A stretch of 64,000 nucleotides of DNA from Streptomyces sennicomposti (lineage in GTDB: Bacteria; Actinomycetota; Actinomycetes; Streptomycetales; Streptomycetaceae). The position numbers and the translations under genes were made by a program. Of this stretch, positions 18,462 through 26,581 are shown piece by piece (position 1 is the first letter of the stretch; every line of letters starts with the position of its first letter). The notes below the pieces were generated by a model, which was not told the DNA's origin, did not search any database, and saw only the letters and a list, made by a program, of their open reading frames with translations. The stretch covers positions 1-64,000 of the forward strand of contig NZ_JAIOAB010000016.1 of NCBI RefSeq assembly GCF_019890635.1, in the 5' to 3' direction.

Positions 18462-18854
18462 TCAGCAGTCCCGCAGCTCCGGGGACTGGTTGAGCAGCTG
18501 GGCGCGCACCGACGTGAACCGGGCGAGCCGCTCGTCGACCGAGGAGTCGAGCGGGAAGACCGCCACCCGGTGGCAGTTCTGGAAGGCCAGCCGGACACCG
18601 AAGTGCCGCTGGAGCGCGCCGCGAATCGCATCGCTCGCGAGCGCGCGCAGCAGCTGGCCGCGCGCGTGCTCGTCCGGCGGAGGCGTCTGGTTGTCGGCGA
18701 ACTCTCCGCCGTCCACCTTCAGCTGGGCCACCAGGGAGCTGATCATCTCCCACGCATAGGGCAGGGAGGTCCGGACGCAGTCGACGAAGTCGGCTTCGTC
18801 GACCTCGCCTCGCTCGGCCTGTTCGAGTAGGGCCGGTGAGACGTCGAGCGACAT
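18462..18854 (-). CDS. Conserved actinobacterial protein, SCO5389-like
   Basis: A 130-residue soluble helical protein (MSLDVSPALLEQAERGEVDE at the N-terminus) that I recognise as the SCO5389 family, highly conserved in Streptomyces. The family has no known function. Two cysteines (in DFVDCVRTS and ELRDC, the latter terminal) and one in FQNCHRV are visible. AGAGGAG five bases before ATG 18854 supports the start. It is transcribed away from nucS; the 300-bp gap between them holds both promoters and no gene. Confidence 0.75.
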   Translation of the reverse strand: MSLDVSPALLEQAERGEVDEADFVDCVRTSLPYAWEMISSLVAQLKVDGGEFADNQTPPPDEHARGQLLRALASDAIRGALQRHFGVRLAFQNCHRVAVFPLDSSVDERLARFTSVRAQLLNQSPELRDC

Positions 18855-19140
18855 GGGTTCTCCTCTCGCACCCCCGGACTGCGGGGGTTGCCGGACAGAT
18901 GAGGGAGTTCGTGATACCGAACACGGTGCGTACACACATCGCGACCTCCCGTTCTCTACGTTAGGCAACTGAACGGTCACCCACCAGGCGAATGCACGTA
19001 CCGGCAGGGCGGGTTGGGCACACAATCGGCCACAAGTGAACACGGGTGATCGTGGGAAAAATGGGGCGGCGCACGGGGCGCGTCCACGCGCCGGAGTCGG
19101 AGCCCCGGCGGGCGAATCGCGCCCGGCCCGGTGTGTCGAG

Positions 19141-19146
19141 TAGCGT
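19141..19146 (+). promoter_or_regulatory. Candidate -10 box close to nucS
   Basis: TAGCGT ends 8 nt before the nucS ATG and no ribosome site intervenes, suggesting a leaderless or near-leaderless transcript. The hexamer is identical to that before the ABC gene at 12400. Confidence 0.4.
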
Positions 19147-19154
19147 TGCCGACC

Positions 19155-19826
19155 ATGCGTCTCGTCATCGCCCGGTGCTCCGTCGACTACGCCGGCCGGC
19201 TCACCGCCCACCTCCCGTCAGCACCCCGTCTGATCCTGGTCAAGGCGGACGGCAGCGTCTCCATCCACGCGGACGACCGCGCCTACAAGCCCCTGAACTG
19301 GATGTCGCCGCCGTGCAGCCTCAAGGAGGGGACGGGCGACGAAGAGGGGGTGTGGACGGTCGTCAACAAGGCGGGCGAGAAACTCATCATCACGATGGAG
19401 GAGATCCTGCACGACTCCTCGCACGAACTCGGCGTGGACCCGGGGCTGATCAAGGACGGCGTGGAGGCGCACCTCCAGGAACTGCTCGCCGACCGCATCG
19501 AGACGCTCGGCGAGGGCTACACGCTCATCCGGCGCGAGTACATGACCGCGATCGGCCCGGTGGACATCCTGTGCCGGGACGGCGAGGGGCAGACCGTCGC
19601 CGTGGAGATCAAGCGGCGCGGTGAGATCGACGGGGTGGAGCAGCTCACCCGCTATCTGGAGCTGCTGAACCGCGATCCGCATCTCGCGCCGGTGCGGGGG
19701 ATCTTCGCGGCGCAGGAGATCAAGCCGCAGGCCCGCGTCCTCGCCACCGACCGCGGCATCGGCTGCCAGGTCCTGGACTACGACGCCCTGCGCGGCATCG
19801 AGGACGACAAGCTGCGGCTGTTCTGA
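19155..19826 (+). CDS. nucS: Mismatch-specific endonuclease NucS (EndoMS)
   Basis: A 223-residue RecB-fold nuclease that replaces MutS/MutL in actinobacteria by cutting both strands at mismatches. The N-terminal DNA-binding domain covers about residues 1-110. The catalytic core has Asp in [10 protein letters not shown], the E-x-K motif in AVEIKRR and the helix Gln in EQLTRYLEL. The terminal DKLRLF is a sliding-clamp-binding motif. ATG 19155 is chosen because homologues start [11 protein letters not shown] perfect terminator follows. Confidence 0.95.
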   Translation: MRLVIARCSVDYAGRLTAHLPSAPRLILVKADGSVSIHADDRAYKPLNWMSPPCSLKEGTGDEEGVWTVVNKAGEKLIITMEEILHDSSHELGVDPGLIKDGVEAHLQELLADRIETLGEGYTLIRREYMTAIGPVDILCRDGEGQTVAVEIKRRGEIDGVEQLTRYLELLNRDPHLAPVRGIFAAQEIKPQARVLATDRGIGCQVLDYDALRGIEDDKLRLF

Positions 19827-19842
19827 CCCACGGCACGCGCGG

Positions 19843-19876
19843 GGGCCGGGACCGTCGGGGACGGTCCCGGCCCTTT
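19843..19876 (+). terminator. Intrinsic terminator after nucS
   Basis: Perfect 14-bp stem (19843-19856 with 19860-19873), 3-nt loop GGG, followed by TTT. Confidence 0.88.
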
Positions 19877-19910
19877 CGTGTGTGAGGGCGCCCGGTGTTC
19901 GCGAGGGCGC

Positions 19911-22610
19911 TCAGATCACCGTGTCGCCCGAGCCGCCCGGCGACGACGCGGCGTCGGCCGGCGTGCTCCCCGGGCTCCCGGAGTCGGCCGGGGCGCTCGA
20001 AGCGGCGGGAGCGCCGGACGTGGCCGGGCCGCTGGCCGAGTTCGTGGTGCCGGACGGCGGCTCCTCGGAGGTCTCGGGCGGCGTCTCCGGCGCGGACGGG
20101 CTGCTGGAGTGGGACGGGGTGTCCGACGGGCTCGTCGAGGTGCCGCCCGTCGGCGACGAGCCTCCCGAGGAGGACGACGGCTTCGGAGACCCCGGCCTGG
20201 TCGGAGAGCCGGACGTCGTCGGCGACCCGCCGTCGTCCGTGCCGCCGCCCTTGCCGCCGCCGTCGTCGCCCCCTTGACCGGTACCCGTCCCCGTCGTCCC
20301 GCTCGGACCGGACGACGGCCCGGCCGTGCCCGCCGGGTCCGCCGGGTCGTCCGCCGTGCCGTAGGTGCCGTCGGGGCCCGGGTCGGTCGGGCGGCTGGTG
20401 GCCGTGCCCGTGTCGCCGCCCCCGCCGGTGCCGCCGCCCGTGCCGTCCTGCGGGACATCCGCGCCGAGGCCGCCGTCGTCGGCCTGGCCGGCGGACGGGT
20501 TGACGCCGACGTTGTCGGACGGGTCGTTCGCGTCGTTGTGCGAGGTCGCGCCGAGCGTCACCACCGTGCCGAGGACGGCCGCGAGCAGCGCGCCCGCGCC
20601 CGCCGCCACGAGGTTGCGCCGGGCCATCCCCTTGAGCCCCACCCGGTGCCGGGACTTGGCACCGACGCCCGGGGTTCCCGGCGTAGCGGCCGGGGGGTAG
20701 GACGCCGCGGCCGGGGCGTACGGCGCGGACGACGAGGGCTGGTAGGTGACCAGCGTCGAGGACTCACCGCCGGGCGACTGGAGCATGGGGAACGGCGCGG
20801 GGACCCCGCCGGACGGCGACGCCGGCCCCTCGGGGCGCGCGTCGGCCGCGTCCTCGCCCGCCGGCAGCGCGAGCAGTCCCGACGCCGTACCGGAGCGGTC
20901 GGCGACCAGGGCGAGGGCGCGGCGGCCGGCGACGGCGCCGCGCTTGTCGGAGAGCGCGCCGCGCAGGCCGATGGAGGCCTCCAGCTCCGCGCGGGCCCTG
21001 TCCAGCCGGTCGCCGCAGAGCGCGAGGACGCCCAACTCGTGGTGGAAGTAGGCCTGCTCGGCGACCTCGCCGGCCAGCCGGGACGCCTCGGAGCCGTACC
21101 GCAGCGCCCGCTCCCAGGCGCCCCAGTTGAGTCCGGCGGCGAACGCGGGCGCGGCCGTGCGGGCGAGTCGCAGGGCGATGGACTCCTCGCCCTCGCCGAG
21201 CGGCGCCGTGGCCGGCACGAGCACGGCCAGCGCGGCGAGCACGGCGTCCGCCTCGGTGCTCACCCGCTCCGGGGTGACCGAGGGGTGCCCGGCCCACCAG
21301 GCGTAGTGCCGGGCGGCGGCACGCGCCTGCTCCTCGGCGTCGGCGCCGTATCCGGCGGCCTCCAGCTGGGTGAGCACCCCGGCGGCGAGCCGGTAGCGGG
21401 CGCCGACCGGGGAGACCAGGCCGCAGCCCGCCAGCTCGCCGAGGGCGGCGTCGGCGTGGGTGTCGCCGACCAGGGCGGGCAGATGCGCCTGGTGGGGCAC
21501 CTCGCCGCCGAGCGCGACGGCGAAGCGCAGGGTGGCGCGGGCGGAGGCGCTGAGCCGGGAGGCGAGCAGCGGGGCGGGCGCGGCGGCGTCCCCCAGCGAG
21601 GGCAGCGGCACCTCGTCGGCGGTGTCGTCGCCGGGGGCGGCGTCCTCGGGCGCCGCCTCGGCGAAGACGCCGAACTCCTCGACGGCGCTGGTGCCGGCCC
21701 GCAGCCGGTCGCGCTGGCGCAGCAGCGCGCCGGCCTGGACGAAGCGCAGCGGCAGGCCCTCGGACTCGAACCAGAGGTCGCCGGCCCAGCGGGTCTCCTC
21801 CTCGGTGAGGACCCGGCCGACGCCGCGCTCGATGATCTCGACGCCGGCGGCCCGGTCGAGGCCGCCGAGGACGACCTCCTCGACGCCGGAGTCGGCGGAC
21901 GGCGCGGGCACGTCGGGGGTGGCGGCGACGAGGAAGGCGCACTCGGGGGTCGCGTCGAGGAGTTCGTCGAGCGCGGCGCCGCCGAACTCGATGTCGTCCA
22001 CGATGACGACGGCGCCGATCTCCCGGACGTGGGCGAGGAGTTCGTCGCGGCCGGGGCGGTGCAGGGGGGCGCTGTGGACGGCGTGGAAGAGGTCGTGCAG
22101 CAGCTCGGTCGCGGTGCGGCGGTGGCCGCAGAGGCGGACCACGCCGTCGGGGGCGAGGTCGGCGCAGTCCTCGGCGACGAGGTCGAGGAGGCTGGTGCGA
22201 CCGGAGCCGCCGGGGCCGGTGAGGCGTACGGTGCGGCCGCGGGCGAGCAGCCGGACCAGGCGCTCGCGTTCGTCCTGGCGGTCCACCAGCGGCTCGGCGG
22301 ACGGGGCCGGTCCGGGCGGGACGGGCGGCCGGGCGGCGCGGTCGGCATCGGCGCGCTCGGCCCGGTCGCGGCGGCGCGGCGGCGCGGGGCGCTCGCCGGG
22401 CGGGCAGACCTCGATCTCGCTGCCGTCGACGGGGTTCACCGTGAGCAGGAAGTCGCCCGCGACGACCCGCACCGTGCGGGCCAGGGCGGGCGCGTGCGGG
22501 GTGAAGTCGGCGGCGCGGGTGTCCCGGGGCGGGCGCGGGCCGGGTGCGTGACCGTCGCCGTCGGGGCCCATGTCGTCGGGCTCCCGGGTGTTCGGGTCCA
22601 TGGGTTCCAT
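19911..22610 (-). CDS. Membrane-anchored P-loop ATPase with Ser/Thr/Pro-rich tail
   Basis: An approximately 899-residue multidomain protein. It has a Pro-rich N-terminus, a P-loop GPGGSGRTS near residue 135 and a Walker B-like VVIVDD near 205. A winged-helix/helical region with TPR-like repeats follows at about 350-600, then one hydrophobic span near 663-690 after a basic RRNL, and a 200-residue Asp/Gly/Ser/Thr/Pro tail that would be outside the cell. The layout resembles STAND/AAA signalling ATPases. Three starts are possible (TTG 22619, ATG 22610, ATG 22601); 22610 has a G5 tract 10 nt upstream. Function is unknown. Confidence 0.72.
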   Translation of the reverse strand: MEPMDPNTREPDDMGPDGDGHAPGPRPPRDTRAADFTPHAPALARTVRVVAGDFLLTVNPVDGSEIEVCPPGERPAPPRRRDRAERADADRAARPPVPPGPAPSAEPLVDRQDERERLVRLLARGRTVRLTGPGGSGRTSLLDLVAEDCADLAPDGVVRLCGHRRTATELLHDLFHAVHSAPLHRPGRDELLAHVREIGAVVIVDDIEFGGAALDELLDATPECAFLVAATPDVPAPSADSGVEEVVLGGLDRAAGVEIIERGVGRVLTEEETRWAGDLWFESEGLPLRFVQAGALLRQRDRLRAGTSAVEEFGVFAEAAPEDAAPGDDTADEVPLPSLGDAAAPAPLLASRLSASARATLRFAVALGGEVPHQAHLPALVGDTHADAALGELAGCGLVSPVGARYRLAAGVLTQLEAAGYGADAEEQARAAARHYAWWAGHPSVTPERVSTEADAVLAALAVLVPATAPLGEGEESIALRLARTAAPAFAAGLNWGAWERALRYGSEASRLAGEVAEQAYFHHELGVLALCGDRLDRARAELEASIGLRGALSDKRGAVAGRRALALVADRSGTASGLLALPAGEDAADARPEGPASPSGGVPAPFPMLQSPGGESSTLVTYQPSSSAPYAPAAASYPPAATPGTPGVGAKSRHRVGLKGMARRNLVAAGAGALLAAVLGTVVTLGATSHNDANDPSDNVGVNPSAGQADDGGLGADVPQDGTGGGTGGGGDTGTATSRPTDPGPDGTYGTADDPADPAGTAGPSSGPSGTTGTGTGQGGDDGGGKGGGTDDGGSPTTSGSPTRPGSPKPSSSSGGSSPTGGTSTSPSDTPSHSSSPSAPETPPETSEEPPSGTTNSASGPATSGAPAASSAPADSGSPGSTPADAASSPGGSGDTVI

Positions 22611-22853
22611 CGGTTCCAAGCCCCCAAAAGCGGTGTGCTCTTCGAGCCCTCCCGGCCTTGCTGCACGCTGTCGCTTCTGGTCCGGGCCCGCTCGAGGGTC
22701 GCTGAGCAGCGGGCGACCGAACCCTAAACCTTCGCACAGTATCTACGACAGCCCGGGGTACCGCGCCGCCCGCAACGTCACGGTCTCGTGAGGATTGCGC
22801 GCGTCGTACGGTTCGGCGTCGTCCGCCCGGGTCTCCCGCGTCGCCCGCTTCAC

Positions 22854-22936
22854 ACCCGTACGGGGTCATCCCGTACAGGGTCATCCCGTACGGGCCGGCC
22901 GGAGGGGTCTTCCCGTACGGGCGTTTCCCGTACGGC
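22854..22936. repeat. CCCGTACGGG palindromic repeats
   Basis: Five copies of CCCGTACGGG or a one-base variant occur in about 83 bp, some joined by GTCAT. They lie directly downstream of the STAS gene (its stop is at 22942-22944) and in the region ahead of the ATPase gene. The whole gap 22611-22941 otherwise shows no gene. Confidence 0.7.
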
Positions 22937-22941
22937 GCTTC

Positions 22942-23265
22942 CTAGACGCGGGGCAGGGACTCCACGCCGATGCCGCCCTCGATCGCGAGGATGCGGTGCA
23001 GCCGGGTGGCCACCAGCAGGCGCTGCATCTGCGGCGGCACGTCGCGCAGCACGAGCCGCCGGCCGCAGCGGCCGGCCCGCCGGTGGACGCCCATGATCAC
23101 GCCGAGTCCGGTGGCGTCCCAGGAGTCCAGCTCGGAGAGGTCGAGGACCAGGTCGCCCACGCCGTCGTCCACGGCCGAGTGCAGGGCCGTACGGGCGTCC
23201 GCCGCGCTGCGGACGTCGAGGCGGCCCCCGACGACCACCTGGGCGTGGTCGCCCCTGATGTACAT
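22942..23265 (-). CDS. STAS-domain protein (anti-sigma factor antagonist-like)
   Basis: A 107-residue single STAS domain with the family's beta-alpha pattern and the loop SWDATGLGVIMG near residue 52-63. In SpoIIAA/BldG-type antagonists this loop reads D-S-(S/T)-G and the serine is phosphorylated by the cognate anti-sigma kinase; here that serine is alanine. ATG 23265 has GGGGAG about six bases upstream. The partner anti-sigma factor is not nearby. It may bind constitutively, or use the adjacent threonine. Confidence 0.85.
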   Translation of the reverse strand: MYIRGDHAQVVVGGRLDVRSAADARTALHSAVDDGVGDLVLDLSELDSWDATGLGVIMGVHRRAGRCGRRLVLRDVPPQMQRLLVATRLHRILAIEGGIGVESLPRV

Positions 23266-23414
23266 ATGCGCTCCCCGGGAATGCGGTGGCGTGCTCCGTT
23301 TGACGATGTGGCTGTGCAACCTCTGACTGCGTGTGCGGCGGTGCGGTTGCTGCCTGGTGGCGAACCGATACCGAATTCACCCCAAGGGGTGATCCGGGTA
23401 GCGCCCGTGCGGTC

Positions 23415-24263
23415 TCAGTGCTTGTAGAAGCCCTGCCCGCTCTTGCGGCCGATGTCACCGGCGTCCACCATCCGGCGCATCAGCTCCGGCGGGGCGAACT
23501 TCTCGTCCTGGGTCTCGGTGTAGATGTTGCCGGTGGCGTGCAGCAGGATGTCGACGCCGGTCAGGTCCGCGGTGGCGAGCGGGCCCATGGCGTGGCCGAA
23601 GCCCAGTTTGCAGGCCAGGTCGATGTCCTCGGCGGTGGCCACGCCCGACTCGTACAGCTTGGTCGCCTCCACCACGAGGGCGGAGATGAGGCGGGTGGTG
23701 ACGAAGCCGGCCACGTCGCGGTTGACGACGATGCAGGTCTTGCCGACGGACTCGGCGAACTCCCGCGCGGTGGCGAGGGTTTCGTCGCTGGTCTTGTAGC
23801 CGCGGACCAGTTCCACGAGCTGCATCATCGGCACCGGCGAGAAGAAGTGCACGCCGACGACGCGCTCCGGGCGCTCGGTCACGGCCGCGATCTTGGTGAT
23901 CGGGATGGCGGAGGTGTTGGAGGCGAGCACCGTGTCCTCGCGCACCAGCTTGTCGAGGGTGCGGAAGATCTCGTGCTTGACCTCCAGCTTCTCGAAGACG
24001 GCCTCGACGACGACGTCGGCGTCCGCGGCGGCGTCCAGGTCGGTGGTGGTGGTGATGCGGGCGAGGGCGGCCTCGGCGTCGTCGGCGGCGAGCTTGCCCT
24101 TGGCGACGAACTTGTCGTAGGACGCCTTGATGCCGTCGGTGCCACGCCTGAGCGCCTCGTCGGTGACGTCCCGCAGGACGACGTCCCAGCCCGCCTGCGC
24201 GGAGACCTGGGCGATGCCGGAACCCATGAGGCCGGCTCCGATGACGGCGAGCTTGCGTGCCAC
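23415..24263 (-). CDS. 3-Hydroxybutyryl-CoA dehydrogenase
   Basis: A 282-residue NAD(P)-dependent dehydrogenase. The Rossmann motif GAGLMGSGIAQ sits at residues 9-19, SNTSAIPIT and the catalytic-His segment GVHFFSPVPMM at about 115-145, and the C-terminal dimerisation domain (LGFGHAMGPL) follows. It reduces acetoacetyl-CoA or oxidises 3-hydroxybutyryl-CoA and feeds the ethylmalonyl-CoA/butyryl-CoA route. The GTG start has AGGGGAG six bases upstream; the upstream frame extension is out of character. It may act with the thiolase at 5-6 kb. Confidence 0.93.
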   Translation of the reverse strand: MARKLAVIGAGLMGSGIAQVSAQAGWDVVLRDVTDEALRRGTDGIKASYDKFVAKGKLAADDAEAALARITTTTDLDAAADADVVVEAVFEKLEVKHEIFRTLDKLVREDTVLASNTSAIPITKIAAVTERPERVVGVHFFSPVPMMQLVELVRGYKTSDETLATAREFAESVGKTCIVVNRDVAGFVTTRLISALVVEATKLYESGVATAEDIDLACKLGFGHAMGPLATADLTGVDILLHATGNIYTETQDEKFAPPELMRRMVDAGDIGRKSGQGFYKH

Positions 24264-24613
24264 TGACGACTCCCCTGGTGAGCGTGATGAACGTGTCGGA
24301 CGTGCCTGGACGTGTCGGACGGGACGGTCGCGCGGGCCGTGCGGATCGCGCTGGACGACCGGTGGCGACCGTGCGAGCGGCCGGCGGCGGGCGCGGGACG
24401 GCTCACACACTGTTCTCGTACGACTCCTGAGCGGACACTAGCGCTCGTACGGGGCTGTGTGACCGGTAAGTAACGCGCGTCACGTCTCAGATGACGGACA
24501 TCACACCGGCATGGGTCACTGCACGCCCCGGACGGCGTAGTTGGGCGGCTTCCCGCTCAACACGTCCTCGGTGACGGCCGACACAGGCACACGTCGTCGC
24601 GGCCCCGGCGAAA
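24264..24613. other. Gap between dehydrogenase and inserted element
   Basis: This 350-bp gap carries the dehydrogenase promoter region. No complete gene is seen. A 69-nt minus-strand frame at 24516-24584 has an unusually strong coding signal and is listed separately. Confidence 0.5.
24516..24584 (-). pseudogene. Possible coding remnant or 22-residue ORF
   Basis: A minus-strand frame ending in TGA at 24516-24518 (last residues PPNYAVRGVQ) has G or C at every third codon position over 20 codons, as real Streptomyces genes do. It can start at GTG 24584 but lacks a ribosome site. Codon usage loses the signal upstream, close to the inserted element at 24614. It is either a truncated gene's 3' end or a small peptide gene. 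Confidence 0.3.
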
Positions 24614-24779
24614 CTAGGGCCTCTCGTTTGGAGCAGGCCGGGCTCGCGGGCCCTGGCACCGCACCTCGCCGCGTTGTCGTCGGTTGCCATGGCTCCGCCA
24701 TGACGCCCTCCTCCGCCTTACGATGCACGGCACCAGACCCCGCTCCCTGATCCGGCCTGCTCCAAACGAAAGACCCTAG
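24614..24779. mobile_element. MITE-like element with 28-bp terminal inverted repeats
   Basis: Arms at 24614-24641 and 24752-24779 match at 26 of 28 positions when inverted (shared core TCGTTTGGAGCAGGCCGG). Both outer ends are CTAG, consistent with a CTAG target duplication or element end. The 110-bp interior encodes no transposase. Size, arms and end sequence fit a non-autonomous derivative of an IS5-group element. It ends 9 bp before the adenosyltransferase start codon. Confidence 0.8.
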
Positions 24780-24782
24780 GCT
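24777..24782 (+). promoter_or_regulatory. Candidate -10 box spanning the element junction
   Basis: TAGGCT lies 6 nt before ATG 24789; its first three bases belong to the CTAG end of the element. No ribosome-binding site is visible, so a leaderless transcript is likely. Any -35 contact must lie inside the element. Confidence 0.5.
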
Positions 24783-24788
24783 GGTCGC

Positions 24789-25364
24789 ATGGTCAATCTG
24801 ACGCGCATCTACACCCGGACCGGGGACAAGGGCACCACCGCCCTCGGCGACATGAGCAGGGTCGCCAAGACCGACCTGCGGATCTCGGCGTACGCCGACG
24901 CCAACGAGGCGAACGCGGTGATCGGCACGGCGATCGCCCTCGGCGGCCTCGACGCGGACATCGTCAAGGTCCTCGTCCGTGTGCAGAACGACCTGTTCGA
25001 CGTGGGCGCGGACCTCGCCACGCCGGTGGCCGAGAACCCGGAGTACCCGCCGCTCAGGGTCGAGCAGTTCTACGTCGACCGGCTGGAGGCGGACTGCGAC
25101 CGCTTCAACGAGGAGCTGGAGAAGCTGCGCTCGTTCATCCTGCCCGGCGGCGCCCCGGGCGCGGCCCTGCTGCACCAGGCGTGCACGGTGGTCCGCCGCG
25201 CGGAACGCTCCACGTGGGCGGCCCTGGAGGTGCACGGCGACACCATGAACCCCCTCACCGCCACCTACCTCAACCGCCTCTCCGACCTCCTGTTCATCCT
25301 GGCCCGCACGGCCAACAAGGCCACGGGCGACGTGCTGTGGGTGCCGGGGGGCGAACGGGAGTGA
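24789..25364 (+). CDS. Cob(I)alamin adenosyltransferase, PduO type
   Basis: A 191-residue PduO/MMAB-family enzyme that transfers the 5'-deoxyadenosyl group of ATP to cob(I)alamin, making the cofactor of methylmalonyl-CoA mutase. The N-terminal ATP-binding motif YTRTGDKGTT is at residues 6-15. The helical bundle includes RAERSTWAAL and the C-terminal NRLSDLLFILAR motif expected for the family. It fits functionally with meaB and mce in the same region. The 5' side is unusual: an inserted element ends 9 bp before the start. Confidence 0.94.
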   Translation: MVNLTRIYTRTGDKGTTALGDMSRVAKTDLRISAYADANEANAVIGTAIALGGLDADIVKVLVRVQNDLFDVGADLATPVAENPEYPPLRVEQFYVDRLEADCDRFNEELEKLRSFILPGGAPGAALLHQACTVVRRAERSTWAALEVHGDTMNPLTATYLNRLSDLLFILARTANKATGDVLWVPGGERE

Positions 25365-25387
25365 CACCGGGGGCGTAAGGGACGCCC

Positions 25388-25570
25388 GCCCGGCCCGTAG
25401 TGGGGCGTCCCCCGGCCCGCAGGGGGGCGTCCCCGGTCCGTAGGGAACGTCCCCCGGACCCGTAAGGGGCGCGCGCCGGGCCCGCGAGGCTGTCGCCGGG
25501 CCGTAGGGGCTGTCCGCCGGCCCGCAGAGGGTGTCCGCCAGGCCCGTAGGGGGTGTCCGGCGGGCGGGGC
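25388..25570. repeat. About eight degenerate 22-bp tandem repeats
   Basis: Roughly eight consecutive units follow a pattern like CCGGCCCGTAGGGGGTGTCC with one to five changes each. They fill most of the 305-bp gap after the adenosyltransferase gene. Units could pair with each other only partly. No gene is seen in 25365-25669. Confidence 0.7.
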
Positions 25571-25669
25571 GGACGCGGCTTCCGGGCCGCCGGGCCCGGT
25601 CGCGTACCCGCCCGCGCACTCCGCCCGCCCGCGTACCCCGCCCCGCCGTGAGGGCGCGCACGGGCGGTG

Positions 25670-26581
25670 CTACTCGCCGCCCTTGCTCAGCGCCCGCGTC
25701 AGCGCCGCGCCCACCTCCCGGGTGAGGCCCGACTCGCAGGGAATGCCGAGGGTTTCGGCGAGCGGCTTGGTGTGCAGGTCGGCGAGGGCCTCGGTGAGGT
25801 CGGCGAAGGACTCGGCGGCGTCGCGGCCCCGCCCGACGGCCGTCACCGCGGTCAGCAGGCCGATCACCACGGCCGGCCACCACCACGCCCCCAGCGCGAG
25901 GTACGCCGCCGACCAGGCCAGCAGCCGCGCGGCCGAGGTGAACGCGGCGCGGGCCGCGGTGAGTTCGGCGCGGGCGCCGTCGGGGGCGAGGAGCCACAGG
26001 TGGGGCCAGGCGGCGGCGAGGTCGAGACGGTAGGCGCGCCAGACGCGGCGCTCGGGCGCGGTGACGCGGTCGCCGGTCCAGAACGGGTGCCGGGGCGCGG
26101 CGAGCGCGACGCGGTCGCGGGCGGCGTGCAGGCGTTCGGCTTCGCCGGTGAGCCGGTCCGCGTCGCCGGCGCCCGCGATCGTGGCGCGTCCGGCGGCCAC
26201 CAGCGCGGTGCGGTAGGCGCTGTCGGCGGCCTGCCAGCGCTGTAGCCGACGCCGTGTCAGCCACGTGGTGACCGGTCCGCGCGGTGCGGTGAGCCAGGCC
26301 TTCTCCAGCCAGGTCCCCACCGCCTGCACGGCGGCCCCGGTGGCGGCGGCCCCGGCCAGCACGGCGAGCGCGGCCAGGACGACGGTCCCCGGGCTGTGCG
26401 CGCCGGGCGCGCCGGACAGGGCGTCCAGCCGGGCGCGCAGCCGTCCGGCGTCGTGCCAGTGGCGGCGGCCGAGGGTGACGGCGACCGCGGCGGTCATCAG
26501 GTAGATCAGGCCGGGGACCGCGAGGAGGGCCAGCCAGCGTTCGGCGAGCTTGCCGCCGAGGGCGTTGAGGAAGGCGTTCAC
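25670..26581 (-). CDS. Hypothetical four-span membrane protein of the CHAT cluster
   Basis: A 303-residue protein with hydrophobic segments near residues 17-38, 65-85, 215-232 and 233-250, and a long charged region between spans 2 and 3 (about 90-200). No family is recognised. GTG 26581 overlaps the stop of the upstream small gene (GTGA), so the two are translationally coupled; a longer reading frame passes through that gene out of phase. Its divergent placement beside a TPR-CHAT gene suggests it could be a membrane partner, effector or substrate of that protein. That role is inference. Confidence 0.7.
   Translation of the reverse strand: MNAFLNALGGKLAERWLALLAVPGLIYLMTAAVAVTLGRRHWHDAGRLRARLDALSGAPGAHSPGTVVLAALAVLAGAAATGAAVQAVGTWLEKAWLTAPRGPVTTWLTRRRLQRWQAADSAYRTALVAAGRATIAGAGDADRLTGEAERLHAARDRVALAAPRHPFWTGDRVTAPERRVWRAYRLDLAAAWPHLWLLAPDGARAELTAARAAFTSAARLLAWSAAYLALGAWWWPAVVIGLLTAVTAVGRGRDAAESFADLTEALADLHTKPLAETLGIPCESGLTREVGAALTRALSKGGE

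Noticed and set aside
24264..24788. Cobalamin riboswitch before the adenosyltransferase gene
   Set aside because: No B12-box-like sequence is visible; the upstream DNA is the inserted element and its flank, and the transcript is probably leaderless.
25388..25570. Possible CRISPR array
   Set aside because: Units are contiguous and degenerate with no unique spacers of regular length, and no cas genes are present.
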